A stretch of DNA of 64,000 nt from an uncultured Hyphomonas sp. (GTDB lineage: Bacteria; Pseudomonadota; Alphaproteobacteria; Caulobacterales; Hyphomonadaceae): NCBI RefSeq assembly GCF_963678875.1, contig NZ_OY787456.1, forward strand, positions 124,001 to 188,000, in the 5' to 3' direction. The translations under genes were made by a program, and so were the position numbers. The notes below the pieces were generated by a model. That model did not search any database and was not told where the DNA came from. It saw nothing but the letters and a program-made list of their open reading frames with translations. Of this stretch, positions 52,582-62,171 are shown in pieces; the stretch's first letter is position 1; every line of letters begins with the position of its first letter.

Positions 52582-54717
52582 ATGTTTAACAAGCAATCCG
52601 TGTCGCTGGAATGGGCCGGCCGCACGCTGACGATTGAAACGGGCCAGGTGGCCCGCCAGGCCGATGGCGCCGTTATGGTGACGTATGGCGACACGGTCCT
52701 CCTCGCCACGGCCGTCTTTGCAAAGGAAGCCAAGCCCGGACAGGACTTCTTCCCGCTGACGGTCAACTACCAGGAAAAATACTACGCTTCGGGCCGCATC
52801 CCGGGTGGCTACTTCAAGCGTGAAGGCCGTCCGACCGAGAAAGAGACGCTGACCTCGCGCCTCATCGACCGCCCGATCCGCCCGCTGTTCGTTTCCGGCT
52901 TCAAGCATGAAGTCCAGGTCGTGCTGACCGCTGTGTCCTACGATCTCGAGAACGATCCGGACATCCTCGGCATGATCGGCGCCTCTGCCGCGCTCGTCCT
53001 CTCCGGCGCCCCGTTCATGGGCCCGATCGGCGCAGCCCGCGTCGGCTACAAGGATGGCGAATACCTCATCAACCCGAGCCAGATGGACCTTGAAGAGTCC
53101 GAGCTGGACCTCGTCGTCGCCGGTACGGCCGACGCCGTGATGATGGTGGAATCGCAGGCCAAGGAACTCTCCGAGGACGTGATGCTGGGCGCCGTTGTCG
53201 CCGGCCATGACGCCATGCAGCCGGTGATCAATGCGATCATCGATCTGGCCGAGAAAGCCGCCAAGGCCCCGTTCGACTTCGAGCCGGTGGACAATTCCGC
53301 CGCTGTCGCATCGATCCAGGGCATTGTCGGCGGCGACCTCTCCGCTGCCTACAAGATCACCGACAAGCTGTCGCGCCAGGCCGCCGTTGGCGAAGCCCGC
53401 GACAAGGCGAAAGCCGCGCTCGTCGGCACCGAGGAAGCCCCGGGCGAGATGACGGCTGAAGTGTTCAAGGCCGCCTTCAAGGAAACCGAGGCCGCTGTGG
53501 TCCGCGGTGATATCCTGAAGACCGGCGAGCGCATCGACGGCCGCAAGCTGGACCAGGTTCGCCCGATCGTGGCCGAAGCCGGCTTCCTGCCGCGTACGCA
53601 CGGTTCCTCGCTGTTCACCCGCGGTGAAACGCAGGCGATCTGTGTGGCAACGCTCGGGACGTCCGACGACGAACAATATATCGACAGCCTGGACGGCACC
53701 CGGAAGGAAAACTTCCTGCTGCACTACAACTTCCCGCCTTACTCCGTTGGTGAGACCGGCCGGATGGGGGGTGCAGGCCGCCGCGAAATCGGCCACGGCA
53801 AGCTCGCATGGCGCGCGCTGAAAGCCGTGCTGCCGGATCACGCGGAATTCCCGTACACGATCCGTCTCGTCTCCGAGATCACCGAGTCCAACGGCTCGTC
53901 CTCGATGGCGACGGTCTGCGGCTGCTCGCTGGCCATGATGGATGCCGGCGTGCCGGTGAAGCGTCCGGTCTCCGGTATCGCCATGGGCCTGATCCTGGAA
54001 GGCGAAGAGTTCGCCGTCCTCTCCGACATCCTGGGTGACGAAGACCACCTCGGCGACATGGACTTCAAGGTCGCTGGTACCGAGGTCGGCGTGACCTCGC
54101 TCCAGATGGACATCAAGGTTGCCGGCATCACCAAGGACATCATGGAGAAAGCCCTCGCCCAGGCGAATGGCGGCCGCCTGCACATCCTCGACAAGATGGC
54201 GGAAGCCCTCGGCGAAAGCCGCGGCCAGCTTTCCGACAACGCCCCGCAGATGGAAATCATCAAGGTGCCGACCGACAAGATCCGCGACGTGATCGGTTCG
54301 GGCGGCAAGGTGATCCGCGGCATCGTGGACGAGTCCGGCGCCAAGGTGAACATCGACGATGATGGCACCGTGCAGGTCTCCGCGCTTGACCGCGCCTCCA
54401 TCGACAAGGCCCTGCAGATGATCAAGGAGATCGTTGCAGAGCCGGAAGTCGGCGAGATCTATCAGGGCACGGTCGTTGGCCTGAAAGACTTCGGCGCCTT
54501 CGTGAACTTCTTCGGTCCGAAGGACGGCCTCGTCCACGTGTCGCAGATGGCGAACGAGCGCGTTGGCCATCCGAAAGACGTGGTCAAGGAAGGCGACAAG
54601 GTCTGGGTCAAGCTGCTCGGCTTCGACGATCGCGGCAAAGTCCGCCTGTCGATGAAGCATGTCGACCAGGAGACCGGCAAGGAAATCTCCGAAGACAAGG
54701 GCGGCGAAGAGGAATAA
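52582..54717 (+). CDS. pnp: Polyribonucleotide nucleotidyltransferase (PNPase)
   Basis: A 711-residue phosphorolytic 3'-5' exoribonuclease of the degradosome. It has two RNase PH domains (about residues 10-230 and 310-545) separated by an alpha-helical linker, KH (about 555-615, VIGSGGKVIRGIV) and S1 (about 620-690, YQGTVVGLKDFGAFVNF). Catalytic-region motifs include SGRIPGGYFKREGRP and SSMATVCGCSLAMMDAG. Full length. Confidence 0.98.
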   Translation: MFNKQSVSLEWAGRTLTIETGQVARQADGAVMVTYGDTVLLATAVFAKEAKPGQDFFPLTVNYQEKYYASGRIPGGYFKREGRPTEKETLTSRLIDRPIRPLFVSGFKHEVQVVLTAVSYDLENDPDILGMIGASAALVLSGAPFMGPIGAARVGYKDGEYLINPSQMDLEESELDLVVAGTADAVMMVESQAKELSEDVMLGAVVAGHDAMQPVINAIIDLAEKAAKAPFDFEPVDNSAAVASIQGIVGGDLSAAYKITDKLSRQAAVGEARDKAKAALVGTEEAPGEMTAEVFKAAFKETEAAVVRGDILKTGERIDGRKLDQVRPIVAEAGFLPRTHGSSLFTRGETQAICVATLGTSDDEQYIDSLDGTRKENFLLHYNFPPYSVGETGRMGGAGRREIGHGKLAWRALKAVLPDHAEFPYTIRLVSEITESNGSSSMATVCGCSLAMMDAGVPVKRPVSGIAMGLILEGEEFAVLSDILGDEDHLGDMDFKVAGTEVGVTSLQMDIKVAGITKDIMEKALAQANGGRLHILDKMAEALGESRGQLSDNAPQMEIIKVPTDKIRDVIGSGGKVIRGIVDESGAKVNIDDDGTVQVSALDRASIDKALQMIKEIVAEPEVGEIYQGTVVGLKDFGAFVNFFGPKDGLVHVSQMANERVGHPKDVVKEGDKVWVKLLGFDDRGKVRLSMKHVDQETGKEISEDKGGEEE

Positions 54718-54741
54718 TCCTCCCCTCCCAGCGCACTTCAG

Positions 54742-54770
54742 AAGGCCGCCCCGCAACGGGCGGCCTTTTT
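54742..54770 (+). terminator. Rho-independent terminator after pnp
   Basis: AAGGCCGCCC (54742-54751) and GGGCGGCCTT (54758-54767), 10-bp perfect stem, six-base loop, five T. Confidence 0.93.
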
Positions 54771-54843
54771 ATTGCCCAGATGTTTTCCGGAACCCGGCCG
54801 CAATTCACGCGTCAATTCTGTCAGCAACAAGAACAGATGAGCC

Positions 54844-55341
54844 GTGAACATGCCTGCCACCAAGACCCATGAAGCCTCCCGCATCGTCTTTGCGCCCGAA
54901 GACGCGATCTATGGTGTAATGACGGACGTTGAGCGGCTTTCCCTCTGGCTGCTGCCGGATGGCGAAGACGTACGGATCGATACATTCGACCTGCGTCCCG
55001 GCGGCCGGTTCCGCGTGGCCTTCACGCCGGGCGAGGACTGCCCCGTTCAGGCGATCAATGGCCGCTTTGTCGACATTGTCAGCGACCAGCAGATTGTGCA
55101 GGTCGTGGAACTGGAATCCGCGCTTCAGGGCTTTACCGGCACGATGCGCATCATCTGGTGCCTTGAAGACGTGCCCGAAGGTACCTGCCTGCGGATCGTG
55201 GCGCGCGACACACCGCCCGGTCTCGATGCCGAATGGCTGACGCGCCAGTTCGAAACCACACTCGACAGGCTGGCCCTGCTGGTCGAGCGCCTGCCCAGCG
55301 CCAGCATCATCTATTCCGAAGCCGGCGCCCGGCCCTGCTAA
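54844..55341 (+). CDS. SRPBCC (AHSA1-like) family protein
   Basis: A 165-residue START/Bet v1-fold protein: FAPEDAIYGVMTDVERLSLWL, LRPGGRFRVAFTPG and LDAEWLTRQFETTLDRLALLV match the AHSA1-type layout. Ligand or partner unknown. The start may be GTG 54844 or ATG 54850; the protein reads MNMPATK or MPATK. It converges with the decarboxylase gene, overlapping its stop by four bases. Confidence 0.82.
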   Translation: MNMPATKTHEASRIVFAPEDAIYGVMTDVERLSLWLLPDGEDVRIDTFDLRPGGRFRVAFTPGEDCPVQAINGRFVDIVSDQQIVQVVELESALQGFTGTMRIIWCLEDVPEGTCLRIVARDTPPGLDAEWLTRQFETTLDRLALLVERLPSASIIYSEAGARPC

Positions 55342-56732
55342 GCTGCCGCATCGGACAGCGCCAGTTTCACTGCTGTAATTGTCCGCGCGACGTCTTCCTC
55401 ATTCGTCCGCCAACTGACGACGCTGATGCGCATGGCGCGCTGACCGTTCCAGGTGGTGGGGGAGAAGAAGGCCTCGCCGGTCGCGTTGACGCGGGTGATG
55501 ATGTCATCGGTGAAGACGTCGTTCTCGTCCTTGCTGGCGCCCGCCTGTTCGAAGCGGACGAGCCCCTGATTGAGCACGGGGTCATTCAGCGCCCGAGCGC
55601 CGGGCAAGGCGCCGATGCCTGAGACGAGCGCGCGGCAGTGGGCACAGCAGCGGTCCACGAGATCCGCCACGCCCTTCCGCCCCAGTTCCTGCAGCGCGGC
55701 ATAGACCGGGATCGCCCGTGCGCGGCGGGAAAGTTCGAGGTTCCAGTCATTCGGGTCGCGTGCCTCGCGGCTGGGGGAGAGATAGGCCGCGCCCAGCGCC
55801 ATGGCCGCGCGGTGCGCTTCGGTATCGCGCACAAAGGCGACGCCGCAATCATAGGGCACGTTCAGCCATTTATGGCCGTCAGTCGCCCAGCTGTCGGCCA
55901 GCTCAATTCCTTCGGTAAGTGGCCGCAGCGTTTCGCTCACCCGCGCGAACAGGCCGAACGCGCCATCGACATGCACCCAGGCGCCCGCTGCCTTCGCGAT
56001 CGGGATCAGTTTTGCGAAATCGTCGAACGTGCCGACATTCAGGTCTGCTGCGTTCAGGCAGAGAATGATTGGCCCGTCATAGTGGGAGAGCTTGCGTTCA
56101 AGGTCTTCCAGCATCATGTCGCCCATCGACCCTGTCTCTACGTCCACAATATTGGACTGGCCGATGCCGAGATAACGAATGGAGGAATCCAGGGAGCCAT
56201 GCCGGTTGCGGCTGGTCAGCACACGGATCGCAGGCGCGCCGAACAGGCCGTCTTCCTCCACATTCCATCCCGCATTCGCCAGAACGCGGTGGCGCGCCGC
56301 GGCGAGCGCGGTGACATGCGCCATCTGGCAGCCGGTCGTAAAGGCGAAGGAGGCCTCGCGCGGCAGGTCGAAGAGGTCCTTCAGCCATTCGCCCGTGATC
56401 TCCTCGATCATGGCGGCGGCCGGGGCGACGGAGAACAGGCCGACATTCTGGTCCCAGGCCGAGACCAGCCAGTCCGCCGCAGTGGCAGAGGGCAGGGACC
56501 CCGCCATCACCCAGGCGAAGAAGCGGCCGCTGGCATTGGCGTTGAGGCCCGGCGAGGCTTTCGCGGCGAGATCGTCGATAATCGCGCCAGCGTCCCGCCC
56601 GGTTTCCGGTAGCGGCGCCCCGAAGGCAGCGCGCAGCTCTGCGGCGCTCGCCTGTGCCCCGGCGGGGCAGGTACCGAGATTGTCCAGCCACTCGCGGGCA
56701 TGGAACCGGGCGCGCTCGAACGGGTCAGACAT
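55338..56732 (-). CDS. PLP-dependent amino acid decarboxylase family protein
   Basis: A 464-residue group II decarboxylase-like enzyme. The PLP Lys is in TDGHKWLNVPYDCG (near residue 292), and PLP-contact sequences such as GCQMAHVTALAAARH and VDGAFGLFARV match the fold. Aromatic amino acid, glutamate or other amino acid substrates are possible; some family members are aldehyde synthases. The start MSDPFERARFHAREW follows AAGGAGT. Divergent from udk. Confidence 0.9.
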   Translation of the reverse strand: MSDPFERARFHAREWLDNLGTCPAGAQASAAELRAAFGAPLPETGRDAGAIIDDLAAKASPGLNANASGRFFAWVMAGSLPSATAADWLVSAWDQNVGLFSVAPAAAMIEEITGEWLKDLFDLPREASFAFTTGCQMAHVTALAAARHRVLANAGWNVEEDGLFGAPAIRVLTSRNRHGSLDSSIRYLGIGQSNIVDVETGSMGDMMLEDLERKLSHYDGPIILCLNAADLNVGTFDDFAKLIPIAKAAGAWVHVDGAFGLFARVSETLRPLTEGIELADSWATDGHKWLNVPYDCGVAFVRDTEAHRAAMALGAAYLSPSREARDPNDWNLELSRRARAIPVYAALQELGRKGVADLVDRCCAHCRALVSGIGALPGARALNDPVLNQGLVRFEQAGASKDENDVFTDDIITRVNATGEAFFSPTTWNGQRAMRISVVSWRTNEEDVARTITAVKLALSDAAA

Positions 56733-56863
56733 GGCGGGACTCCTTGCGCCCGCAGTTTTACGCCCGTGGCCGGGCAGGACCACCCGGAAAATGTCGTTCC
56801 CGGTGCAGGCGCGCGGCGGTTTCCCCGTTGAAGCGCAACGGCATTTGCCGCAAAAACCCATGC

Positions 56864-57550
56864 ATGACCAAGCGCAAATCCTTCCTTATCGCGATGTCCG
56901 GCGGGTCCGGTTCGGGCAAGTCCACCCTGGCCGAGGCGCTGCTGGCCCATCTGCCGGATGGCCAGTCGGTGATGTTCGGGGAGGACGCCTACTACCACCC
57001 GATGAGCTATTACGGGCAGCCGGCAACCGAGGAGGAACGCCTCGCGCTGATTGCGACGATCAATTATGACGCGCCTGCCTCGAAAGAGGTGGACCACCTG
57101 GTCCGCGACCTGAAAGCGCTGAAATCCGGCCAGGGGATCGACCAGCCGATCTATGATTATGACCGGCACGACCGCAGCACGAAGACGCGCCGCATCGAGC
57201 CGGCGCCGATCCTGATCCTTGAGGGCATCCACGCCCTGTCGATGCCAAAAATCCGGTCGTTGATCGACCTGTCGGTCTATGTCGACACGCCGGACGATTT
57301 GCGCCTTGCCCGCCGGATCCGCCGGGACGTGGTGGAGCGGGGGCGCAGCGTGCAGAACGTGCTCGAGCATTATCTGGGCACTGTGCGGGCGGCGCATTAC
57401 CGCTGGACCTATCCAGCCATGTTCGAAGCCGATCTCGTCATCGCGGACGAGGGGCTGCCGGCCTATGGCAAGGTCTGCCCCAGCCATGAAGCCACCGAGC
57501 GGATGATCGCGCCGGTGCTGGCGCGCCTGCAGACCATGGGTGCAATCTAG
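56864..57550 (+). CDS. udk: Uridine kinase family protein
   Basis: A 228-residue P-loop kinase: Walker A GGSGSGKSTL (residues 13-22), then EDAYYHPMSYY, the NYDAP motif, and RRIRRDVVERGRS, which are uridine kinase signatures. It phosphorylates uridine or cytidine. The start MTKRKSFLIAMSGG is the first ATG that fits. Upstream in-frame codons belong to the decarboxylase shadow. Confidence 0.9.
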   Translation: MTKRKSFLIAMSGGSGSGKSTLAEALLAHLPDGQSVMFGEDAYYHPMSYYGQPATEEERLALIATINYDAPASKEVDHLVRDLKALKSGQGIDQPIYDYDRHDRSTKTRRIEPAPILILEGIHALSMPKIRSLIDLSVYVDTPDDLRLARRIRRDVVERGRSVQNVLEHYLGTVRAAHYRWTYPAMFEADLVIADEGLPAYGKVCPSHEATERMIAPVLARLQTMGAI

Positions 57551-57596
57551 CTTGTAACTGTTCTGTTCATCTTCGGCGGCGTAAACTGCGCAGGCC

Positions 57597-58433
57597 ATGA
57601 AGATGCGCGCGCTGTTTCTCTTATCCGGTTTCCTGCTTGCGGCCCTGCCGGCGGCGGCGTGCAACATGGATGTGCGCCATCGCGGCCAGACAGTGGCGGA
57701 CTATGTCGAGGCCGTGCAGCCCTGCCTGCGGTCCTGGCCGGCCGGCTACATGGCCGATGCCAACATGGAAGCGGATTTCCTGGCGCGCGTGAATGCCGAG
57801 CGGATATCCCAAGGGCTGGCGCCGCTGCGCTATCGTCCGGAACTGCTGGAGGCGGCGCGGTTCCAGAGCCTCGATATGGCGTATAATGATTTCTTCGGCC
57901 ACCAGAGCCCCGACGGGCGCCACCATGATGCGCGGGTCTCTGCCTTCGACCGCAGCGCGCTGATAAAGTACAGCGCCGAGAATGTTGCCATGGTGGAAGT
58001 CATCGGCGGGCGGTGGAACCTGAAACGCAACGCCGTCAAGCGGCTGCACGGCAATCTGATGGACAGCCCCGGCCACCGCGCCAATATCCTGAACCCGGAC
58101 ATCACCGATGTGGCGATGGGGGTTGTGCGGACGGAGTCCGGCGTCTGGGTGACACAGGTTTTCATCGAACTGTCCGGCTCGCTGCCTGCGCCGCTGCCGG
58201 TGCGCCTGCGGGCGGGCCAGCGGCTGGACATGCGACCCGTGCTGCGCGGCTGGCGTTTCCAGGATTTCGGCGCGAAGCAGGCGGGGAACCGGTACACCGC
58301 ACTCGGCAAGGCAATCCCGAACGAGCTGACCGGGGACTTCAAGCTGACCGCCAATGGCCGCATGAACGGGGAACTGCCCGGCATGTACTACACGATCCGC
58401 TTGCCGGGCCCGGCGGCGACGGTGGGGCGCTAG
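57597..58433 (+). CDS. CAP-domain exported protein
   Basis: A 278-residue protein with a signal peptide (MKMRALFLLSGFLLAALPAAAC, cleavage after ALPAAA). The CAP/SCP-like domain (about residues 60-200) has RVNAERISQGLAPLRY, ENVAMVEV, GHRANILNPDITDVAMG. Conserved His and Glu of the CAP cavity appear to be present. The remaining 80 residues are an unassigned beta-rich part. Bacterial CAP proteins have no fixed function; envelope location is likely. Converges with the nitroreductase gene. Confidence 0.85.
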   Translation: MKMRALFLLSGFLLAALPAAACNMDVRHRGQTVADYVEAVQPCLRSWPAGYMADANMEADFLARVNAERISQGLAPLRYRPELLEAARFQSLDMAYNDFFGHQSPDGRHHDARVSAFDRSALIKYSAENVAMVEVIGGRWNLKRNAVKRLHGNLMDSPGHRANILNPDITDVAMGVVRTESGVWVTQVFIELSGSLPAPLPVRLRAGQRLDMRPVLRGWRFQDFGAKQAGNRYTALGKAIPNELTGDFKLTANGRMNGELPGMYYTIRLPGPAATVGR

Positions 58434-58436
58434 GCG

Positions 58437-59117
58437 TCAAAGAAACCCGGCGATCTCGTCCAGCGGTTTCTTGATCAGGGCGTGTTTCGGCACCATGGCG
58501 CCGTCGGCCGGGTGGCCTGCGACGAGGATCAGGAAGGGTTTCTCCGTCTCCGGACGGCCGCAGATGCCATTCAGGAATTTCATCGGGTTCGGCGTGTGGA
58601 CCAGCGTGGCCAGCCCCGCCTCGTGGCAGGCCGCGATCAGCAGGCCGGTCGCGATGCCGACGCTTTCATGGATGTAGTAATTCTTGCGGTCTTCACCTTC
58701 GCGCACGCCGCCGCGGCGCTGGGCGAAGATACAGATCAGCCAAGGCGCGGTTTCCATATAGGGCTTGTCGGCGTCGGTTCCGATCGGAGCGAGGGCATCC
58801 AGCCACGCTTCGCCTGCGCGGCCGGAATAGAATTCGCGCTCCTCGGCCTCGGCGGCTTCGCGGATTTCACGTTTCTTTTCGGTGCTGCCAACGCAGGCGA
58901 AATACCAGGGCTGATGGTTCGCGCCGGACGGGGCAGTGCCGGCCGTGCGTACGCAGGCCTCGATGATCTCCCGCGGCACAGGCTTGTCAGAGAACTGACG
59001 GACAGAGCGGCGCCCCGCCATCCGGTCATGAAAGGCGAGGGCGCGGGCCAGCATGTCGCTTTCCGGCAGGCCGGCATAGCCGGTCAGGGGCACATGGGTG
59101 TCGGCGGAGGTTTTCAT
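58437..59117 (-). CDS. Nitroreductase family protein (FMN), iodotyrosine-deiodinase-like
   Basis: A 226-residue FMN oxidoreductase. N-terminal RRSVRQFSDKPVPREII and TAPSGANHQPWYF are FMN-contact sequences. YMETAPWLICIF and GIATGLLIAACHEAGLATL fit the nitroreductase fold, and the lid region with E..Y..K-like spacing resembles iodotyrosine deiodinase and related dehalogenases. Substrate remains open. Confidence 0.85.
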   Translation of the reverse strand: MKTSADTHVPLTGYAGLPESDMLARALAFHDRMAGRRSVRQFSDKPVPREIIEACVRTAGTAPSGANHQPWYFACVGSTEKKREIREAAEAEEREFYSGRAGEAWLDALAPIGTDADKPYMETAPWLICIFAQRRGGVREGEDRKNYYIHESVGIATGLLIAACHEAGLATLVHTPNPMKFLNGICGRPETEKPFLILVAGHPADGAMVPKHALIKKPLDEIAGFL

Positions 59118-59157
59118 GCCTCACCGATACCATGCGCCCCTTTGCGGGCAACATCCC

Positions 59158-59415
59158 TTACCGGTTATCGAATTCAGCGCGTACGAGCTCCAGCCCCCGC
59201 CGCGTGATGCGGTAAGGCCTGCCGCCCTGTGAGGCGATGGCGCGTTTGCGCTTCAGCTTGCGGAAGAGGCGCAGGCTGAGGCCCGGATAACGCCAGCCAT
59301 CGCGGTTGAAGCAATGCAGTTCTTCCGGCTTGTTGTGCTCGTTGCGGATGATTTCGATATGCCCGCCCTGTGCGAGCAGGTGGAGGATGCGCTGTTCGGC
59401 GCGAGAGATATCCAT
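59158..59415 (-). CDS. YjhX-family (UPF0386/DUF2084) small protein
   Basis: An 85-residue protein: MDISRAEQRILHLLAQGGHIE, then RDGWRYPGLSLRLFRKLKRKRAI and GGRPYRITRRGLELV, a close match in order to the YjhX/UPF0386 family. YjhX of E. coli has been reported as a toxin with the antitoxin YjhQ; no partner gene is adjacent here. Most likely a winged-helix DNA-binding fold. The start at the internal ATG fits the family length of about 85. Confidence 0.88.
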   Translation of the reverse strand: MDISRAEQRILHLLAQGGHIEIIRNEHNKPEELHCFNRDGWRYPGLSLRLFRKLKRKRAIASQGGRPYRITRRGLELVRAEFDNR

Positions 59416-59657
59416 TTGTAGGTGGTCCGAAGTCGGGCGCCGCACTCATTCGATTTGTGCAAAGTGCGCGCGCGCAAAAACGTTCACTGGCATCAAGTGC
59501 CAGCGGCATCGTTCTCGCCGGCCTGCCTGACGCTGCTCTCAGCGCCTCAAACGGCAGGCCCCTTACCGGGACTCAAACATGAAAGTGGACATAAACGCTC
59601 CGTTGAACCGCCTATCTGGGTAAGCGGCCCTCACGGGTCAAGTCTTTTCCGTGCGGA

Positions 59658-60476
59658 CTATTCTTCGTCCGGCAACTCCGGCACGCCGACGGCGTGGAAG
59701 CCGGCGTCGACGTGGATGACTTCGCCGGCGATGGAGTGGCCGAGCTCTGACAGGAGGTAGAGCGCGCAGCCGGCGACGCCGGACATGCGGGTGTCTTCCT
59801 TCAGGAGCGACCAGTCACGGCCCGTGCCCATCAGGCTCTTGCCGCCACGAATACCGGCGAGAGAGAGCGTGCGCATGGCGCCCGCGCTGATCGCGTTGAC
59901 GCGGATGCCCTGTTGGCCGAGGTCACGCGCGGCATAGCGGGTGGAGGCTTCAAGCGCGGCCTTGGCGACGCCCATGACGTTGTAGGACGGCACGGTCCGC
60001 TCAGCGCCCAGATAGGTCATGCAGATCATCGCGCCGCCATCCGGCATGATTTCGGCTGCGCGGCGGGCGCTGTCGATAAAGGAATAGACCGAGATGTCCA
60101 TCGCGCGGCGGAAGCCTTCGCGCGACGTGTTCTCGACCATGGAGCCGACCAGCTCATCCTTGCCGGCAAAGGCGATGGAGTGAACGAGGAAATCGATCTT
60201 GCCCCATTTCTCCTTCACGGAGGCAAACGCGGCATCCATCGAGGCGTCGTCGGTCACGTCAGCCGGGATCATGAAATCCATGCCGATGGACTCGACCAGC
60301 GGGCGCACGCGGCGTTCAAGGTTTTCGCCCTGATAGGTGAACGCAATCTCGGCGCCCTGGGCGGCCAGCTGCTGGGCGATGCCCCATGCGATGGAGTTCT
60401 GGTTGGCAACACCCATAACGATGCCGCGCTTGCCCTTCATCAGGGTGCCTTCGGGCGGGGTCCAGTCATCAGCCAT
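59658..60476 (-). CDS. fabI: Enoyl-[acyl-carrier-protein] reductase (NADH)
   Basis: A 272-residue fatty-acid synthesis enzyme reducing enoyl-ACP. FabI signatures are GVANQNSIAWGIA near the N-terminus, HSIAFAGKDELVGSM and the catalytic Tyr-x6-Lys in YNVMGVAKAALE, plus GAMRTLSLAGI. Start supported by GGAAGGAATCG and ATG 60476. The neighbouring fabA is on the same strand but separated by an esterase gene; fabB is absent. Confidence 0.94.
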   Translation of the reverse strand: MADDWTPPEGTLMKGKRGIVMGVANQNSIAWGIAQQLAAQGAEIAFTYQGENLERRVRPLVESIGMDFMIPADVTDDASMDAAFASVKEKWGKIDFLVHSIAFAGKDELVGSMVENTSREGFRRAMDISVYSFIDSARRAAEIMPDGGAMICMTYLGAERTVPSYNVMGVAKAALEASTRYAARDLGQQGIRVNAISAGAMRTLSLAGIRGGKSLMGTGRDWSLLKEDTRMSGVAGCALYLLSELGHSIAGEVIHVDAGFHAVGVPELPDEE

Positions 60477-60614
60477 GGCGTGCGATTCCTTCCTGTTTTC
60501 TCGAACAGAACGGCTAGGTGGCGCCAGCCGTCTGGTCAACCCGTGGTGAGCCGTCGCGACGGATTCGCCCCGGCTGTCCGTTCCAGCATTATGGGGACAC
60601 AAGAGGAGACCGTG

Positions 60615-61550
60615 ATGGCATCCGGAAAGACATGGGTCGCAACCGCCTCAATCGCCTTGCTGATGGCCTGTGCCAGCGCTGAGGCAAGGCCGCTACGGTC
60701 CGGTGGCGACCGTCTGACAGAAGGGCAGATCACCTCCAGCGGGGCCCAGCGAACCTATGAGATGCACCGGCCGGCACGCCTCAGCGGCCCGTCGCCGCTG
60801 GTTATCATGCTGCACGGCGGGGGCGGTAATGGGAAGAACGGCGCGATGATGACCGGCTTCAACGCGCTGGCCGAGAAGGAAGGCTTCACGGTCGTCTATC
60901 CGGATGGCTCTGGCCGCCGGAAACTGCTGACCTGGAATGCCGGGCATTGCTGTGCGTATGCGATGGAAGAAGACGTGGATGACGTCCGCTTCCTGTCTGA
61001 CTTGATCGATGATCTCGTGGCGCGCGGCATTGCCGATCCCCGCCGCGTCTACATCACCGGCATGTCGAATGGCGCCATGATGACCTATCGCGCCGGGCGG
61101 GAGCTTTCCGGCAAGGTGGCGGCGATTGCGCCTGTGGTCGGCGCGATGTTCGGGGATGAGCCCCCGGCCGCCCATCCGGTGCCCGCGCTGATCATTACGG
61201 GCGCGAAGGATACGCATGTGCCCGCCAGTGGCGGCCATGGGGAATCCTCCCGGCGCCTTGGCGGCCCGCCGGGTGACCTGCCTTACGCGCCTGCCCATGT
61301 TGCGTTCGACTACTGGCGAGGCAGCAATGGCTGCCATGGCGAGAAAAAGCTTCGCCAGACAGACGTTTACGCGCTGCTCGAGGGCAGGGGCTGCCGGGCG
61401 GCGCTGCAATGGTATGTCATCAAGGATGGCGGCCATGCCTGGCCGGGCGGGCGCCAGGGCTCGCGCCGGGGCGATGAACCGGTGCCGGATTTCGACGCCA
61501 GCGAAGTGATCTGGAATTTCTTCGAGCGTCAGGCGCTGAAGGGCGGGTGA
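60615..61550 (+). CDS. Exported poly(3-hydroxybutyrate) depolymerase-like esterase
   Basis: A 311-residue alpha/beta hydrolase with a signal sequence (MASGKTWVATASIALLMAC; ASAEARP also offers cleavage) and the PHB depolymerase/LpqC-type features: MLHGGGGNGKNG, the nucleophile elbow GMSNGAMM, and a terminal DGGHAWPGG carrying the catalytic His. AAGAGGAG lies six bases before the ATG at 60615. It may cleave polyesters or feruloyl-type esters; the substrate is unknown. Transcribed opposite to fabI and fabA. Confidence 0.87.
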   Translation: MASGKTWVATASIALLMACASAEARPLRSGGDRLTEGQITSSGAQRTYEMHRPARLSGPSPLVIMLHGGGGNGKNGAMMTGFNALAEKEGFTVVYPDGSGRRKLLTWNAGHCCAYAMEEDVDDVRFLSDLIDDLVARGIADPRRVYITGMSNGAMMTYRAGRELSGKVAAIAPVVGAMFGDEPPAAHPVPALIITGAKDTHVPASGGHGESSRRLGGPPGDLPYAPAHVAFDYWRGSNGCHGEKKLRQTDVYALLEGRGCRAALQWYVIKDGGHAWPGGRQGSRRGDEPVPDFDASEVIWNFFERQALKGG

Positions 61551-62087
61551 CTAGCCTGCCTGATCCATGTTCTTCAGGCCGACGCGCATGTCGGTGGCCG
61601 TGTAGACATGCTCGCCGTCGACATAGACGCGGCCGTCCGCGATGCCGAGGACGAGCTTGCCGCGGCGCACGCGCTTCATGTCGATCTCATAGCGGACCAG
61701 CTTCTTGTCCGGCGTGATCTCGCCGGTGAAGCGGACATCGCCCACACCAAGGGCGCGGCCCTTGCCAGGGCTGCCCGACCAGCCGAGCCAGTAGCCGACG
61801 ATCTGCCACATCGCATCGAGGCCAAGGCAGCCCGGCATGACGGGGTCGCCCGGGAAGTGGCATTCGAAGAACCAGAGGTCTGGCGTGATATCGAGCTCGG
61901 CCACGACATGGCCCTTGCCGAACTGGCCGCCATCCATGGTGATCTCGGTGATCCGGTCCATCATCAGCATCGGCGGGGCCGGGAGCTGGGCGTTGCCGGG
62001 ACCGAAATATCCGCCCTTGCCGGATTCGAGCAGGTCTTCCTTGGAGTAGGAGGATTGGGGCGTGTGATAATCGTGCGGTCCGGACAT
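61551..62087 (-). CDS. fabA: 3-hydroxydecanoyl-[ACP] dehydratase/isomerase
   Basis: A 178-residue hot-dog-fold enzyme: ECHFPGDPVMPGCLGLDAMWQ contains the catalytic His and Asp. It dehydrates 3-hydroxydecanoyl-ACP and isomerises the product, starting unsaturated fatty acid synthesis. Length is normal. The stop abuts the stop of the converging esterase gene. fabB, which usually follows, is missing from its normal place. Confidence 0.95.
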   Translation of the reverse strand: MSGPHDYHTPQSSYSKEDLLESGKGGYFGPGNAQLPAPPMLMMDRITEITMDGGQFGKGHVVAELDITPDLWFFECHFPGDPVMPGCLGLDAMWQIVGYWLGWSGSPGKGRALGVGDVRFTGEITPDKKLVRYEIDMKRVRRGKLVLGIADGRVYVDGEHVYTATDMRVGLKNMDQAG

Positions 62088-62171
62088 GCTTAGTGTTCCT
62101 CAACGTCTGTAACCGGCCCTGAAGGCACCGGACCGCCCGGATTGTCAACTCATGAGGCGCGGTTTCAGGCT

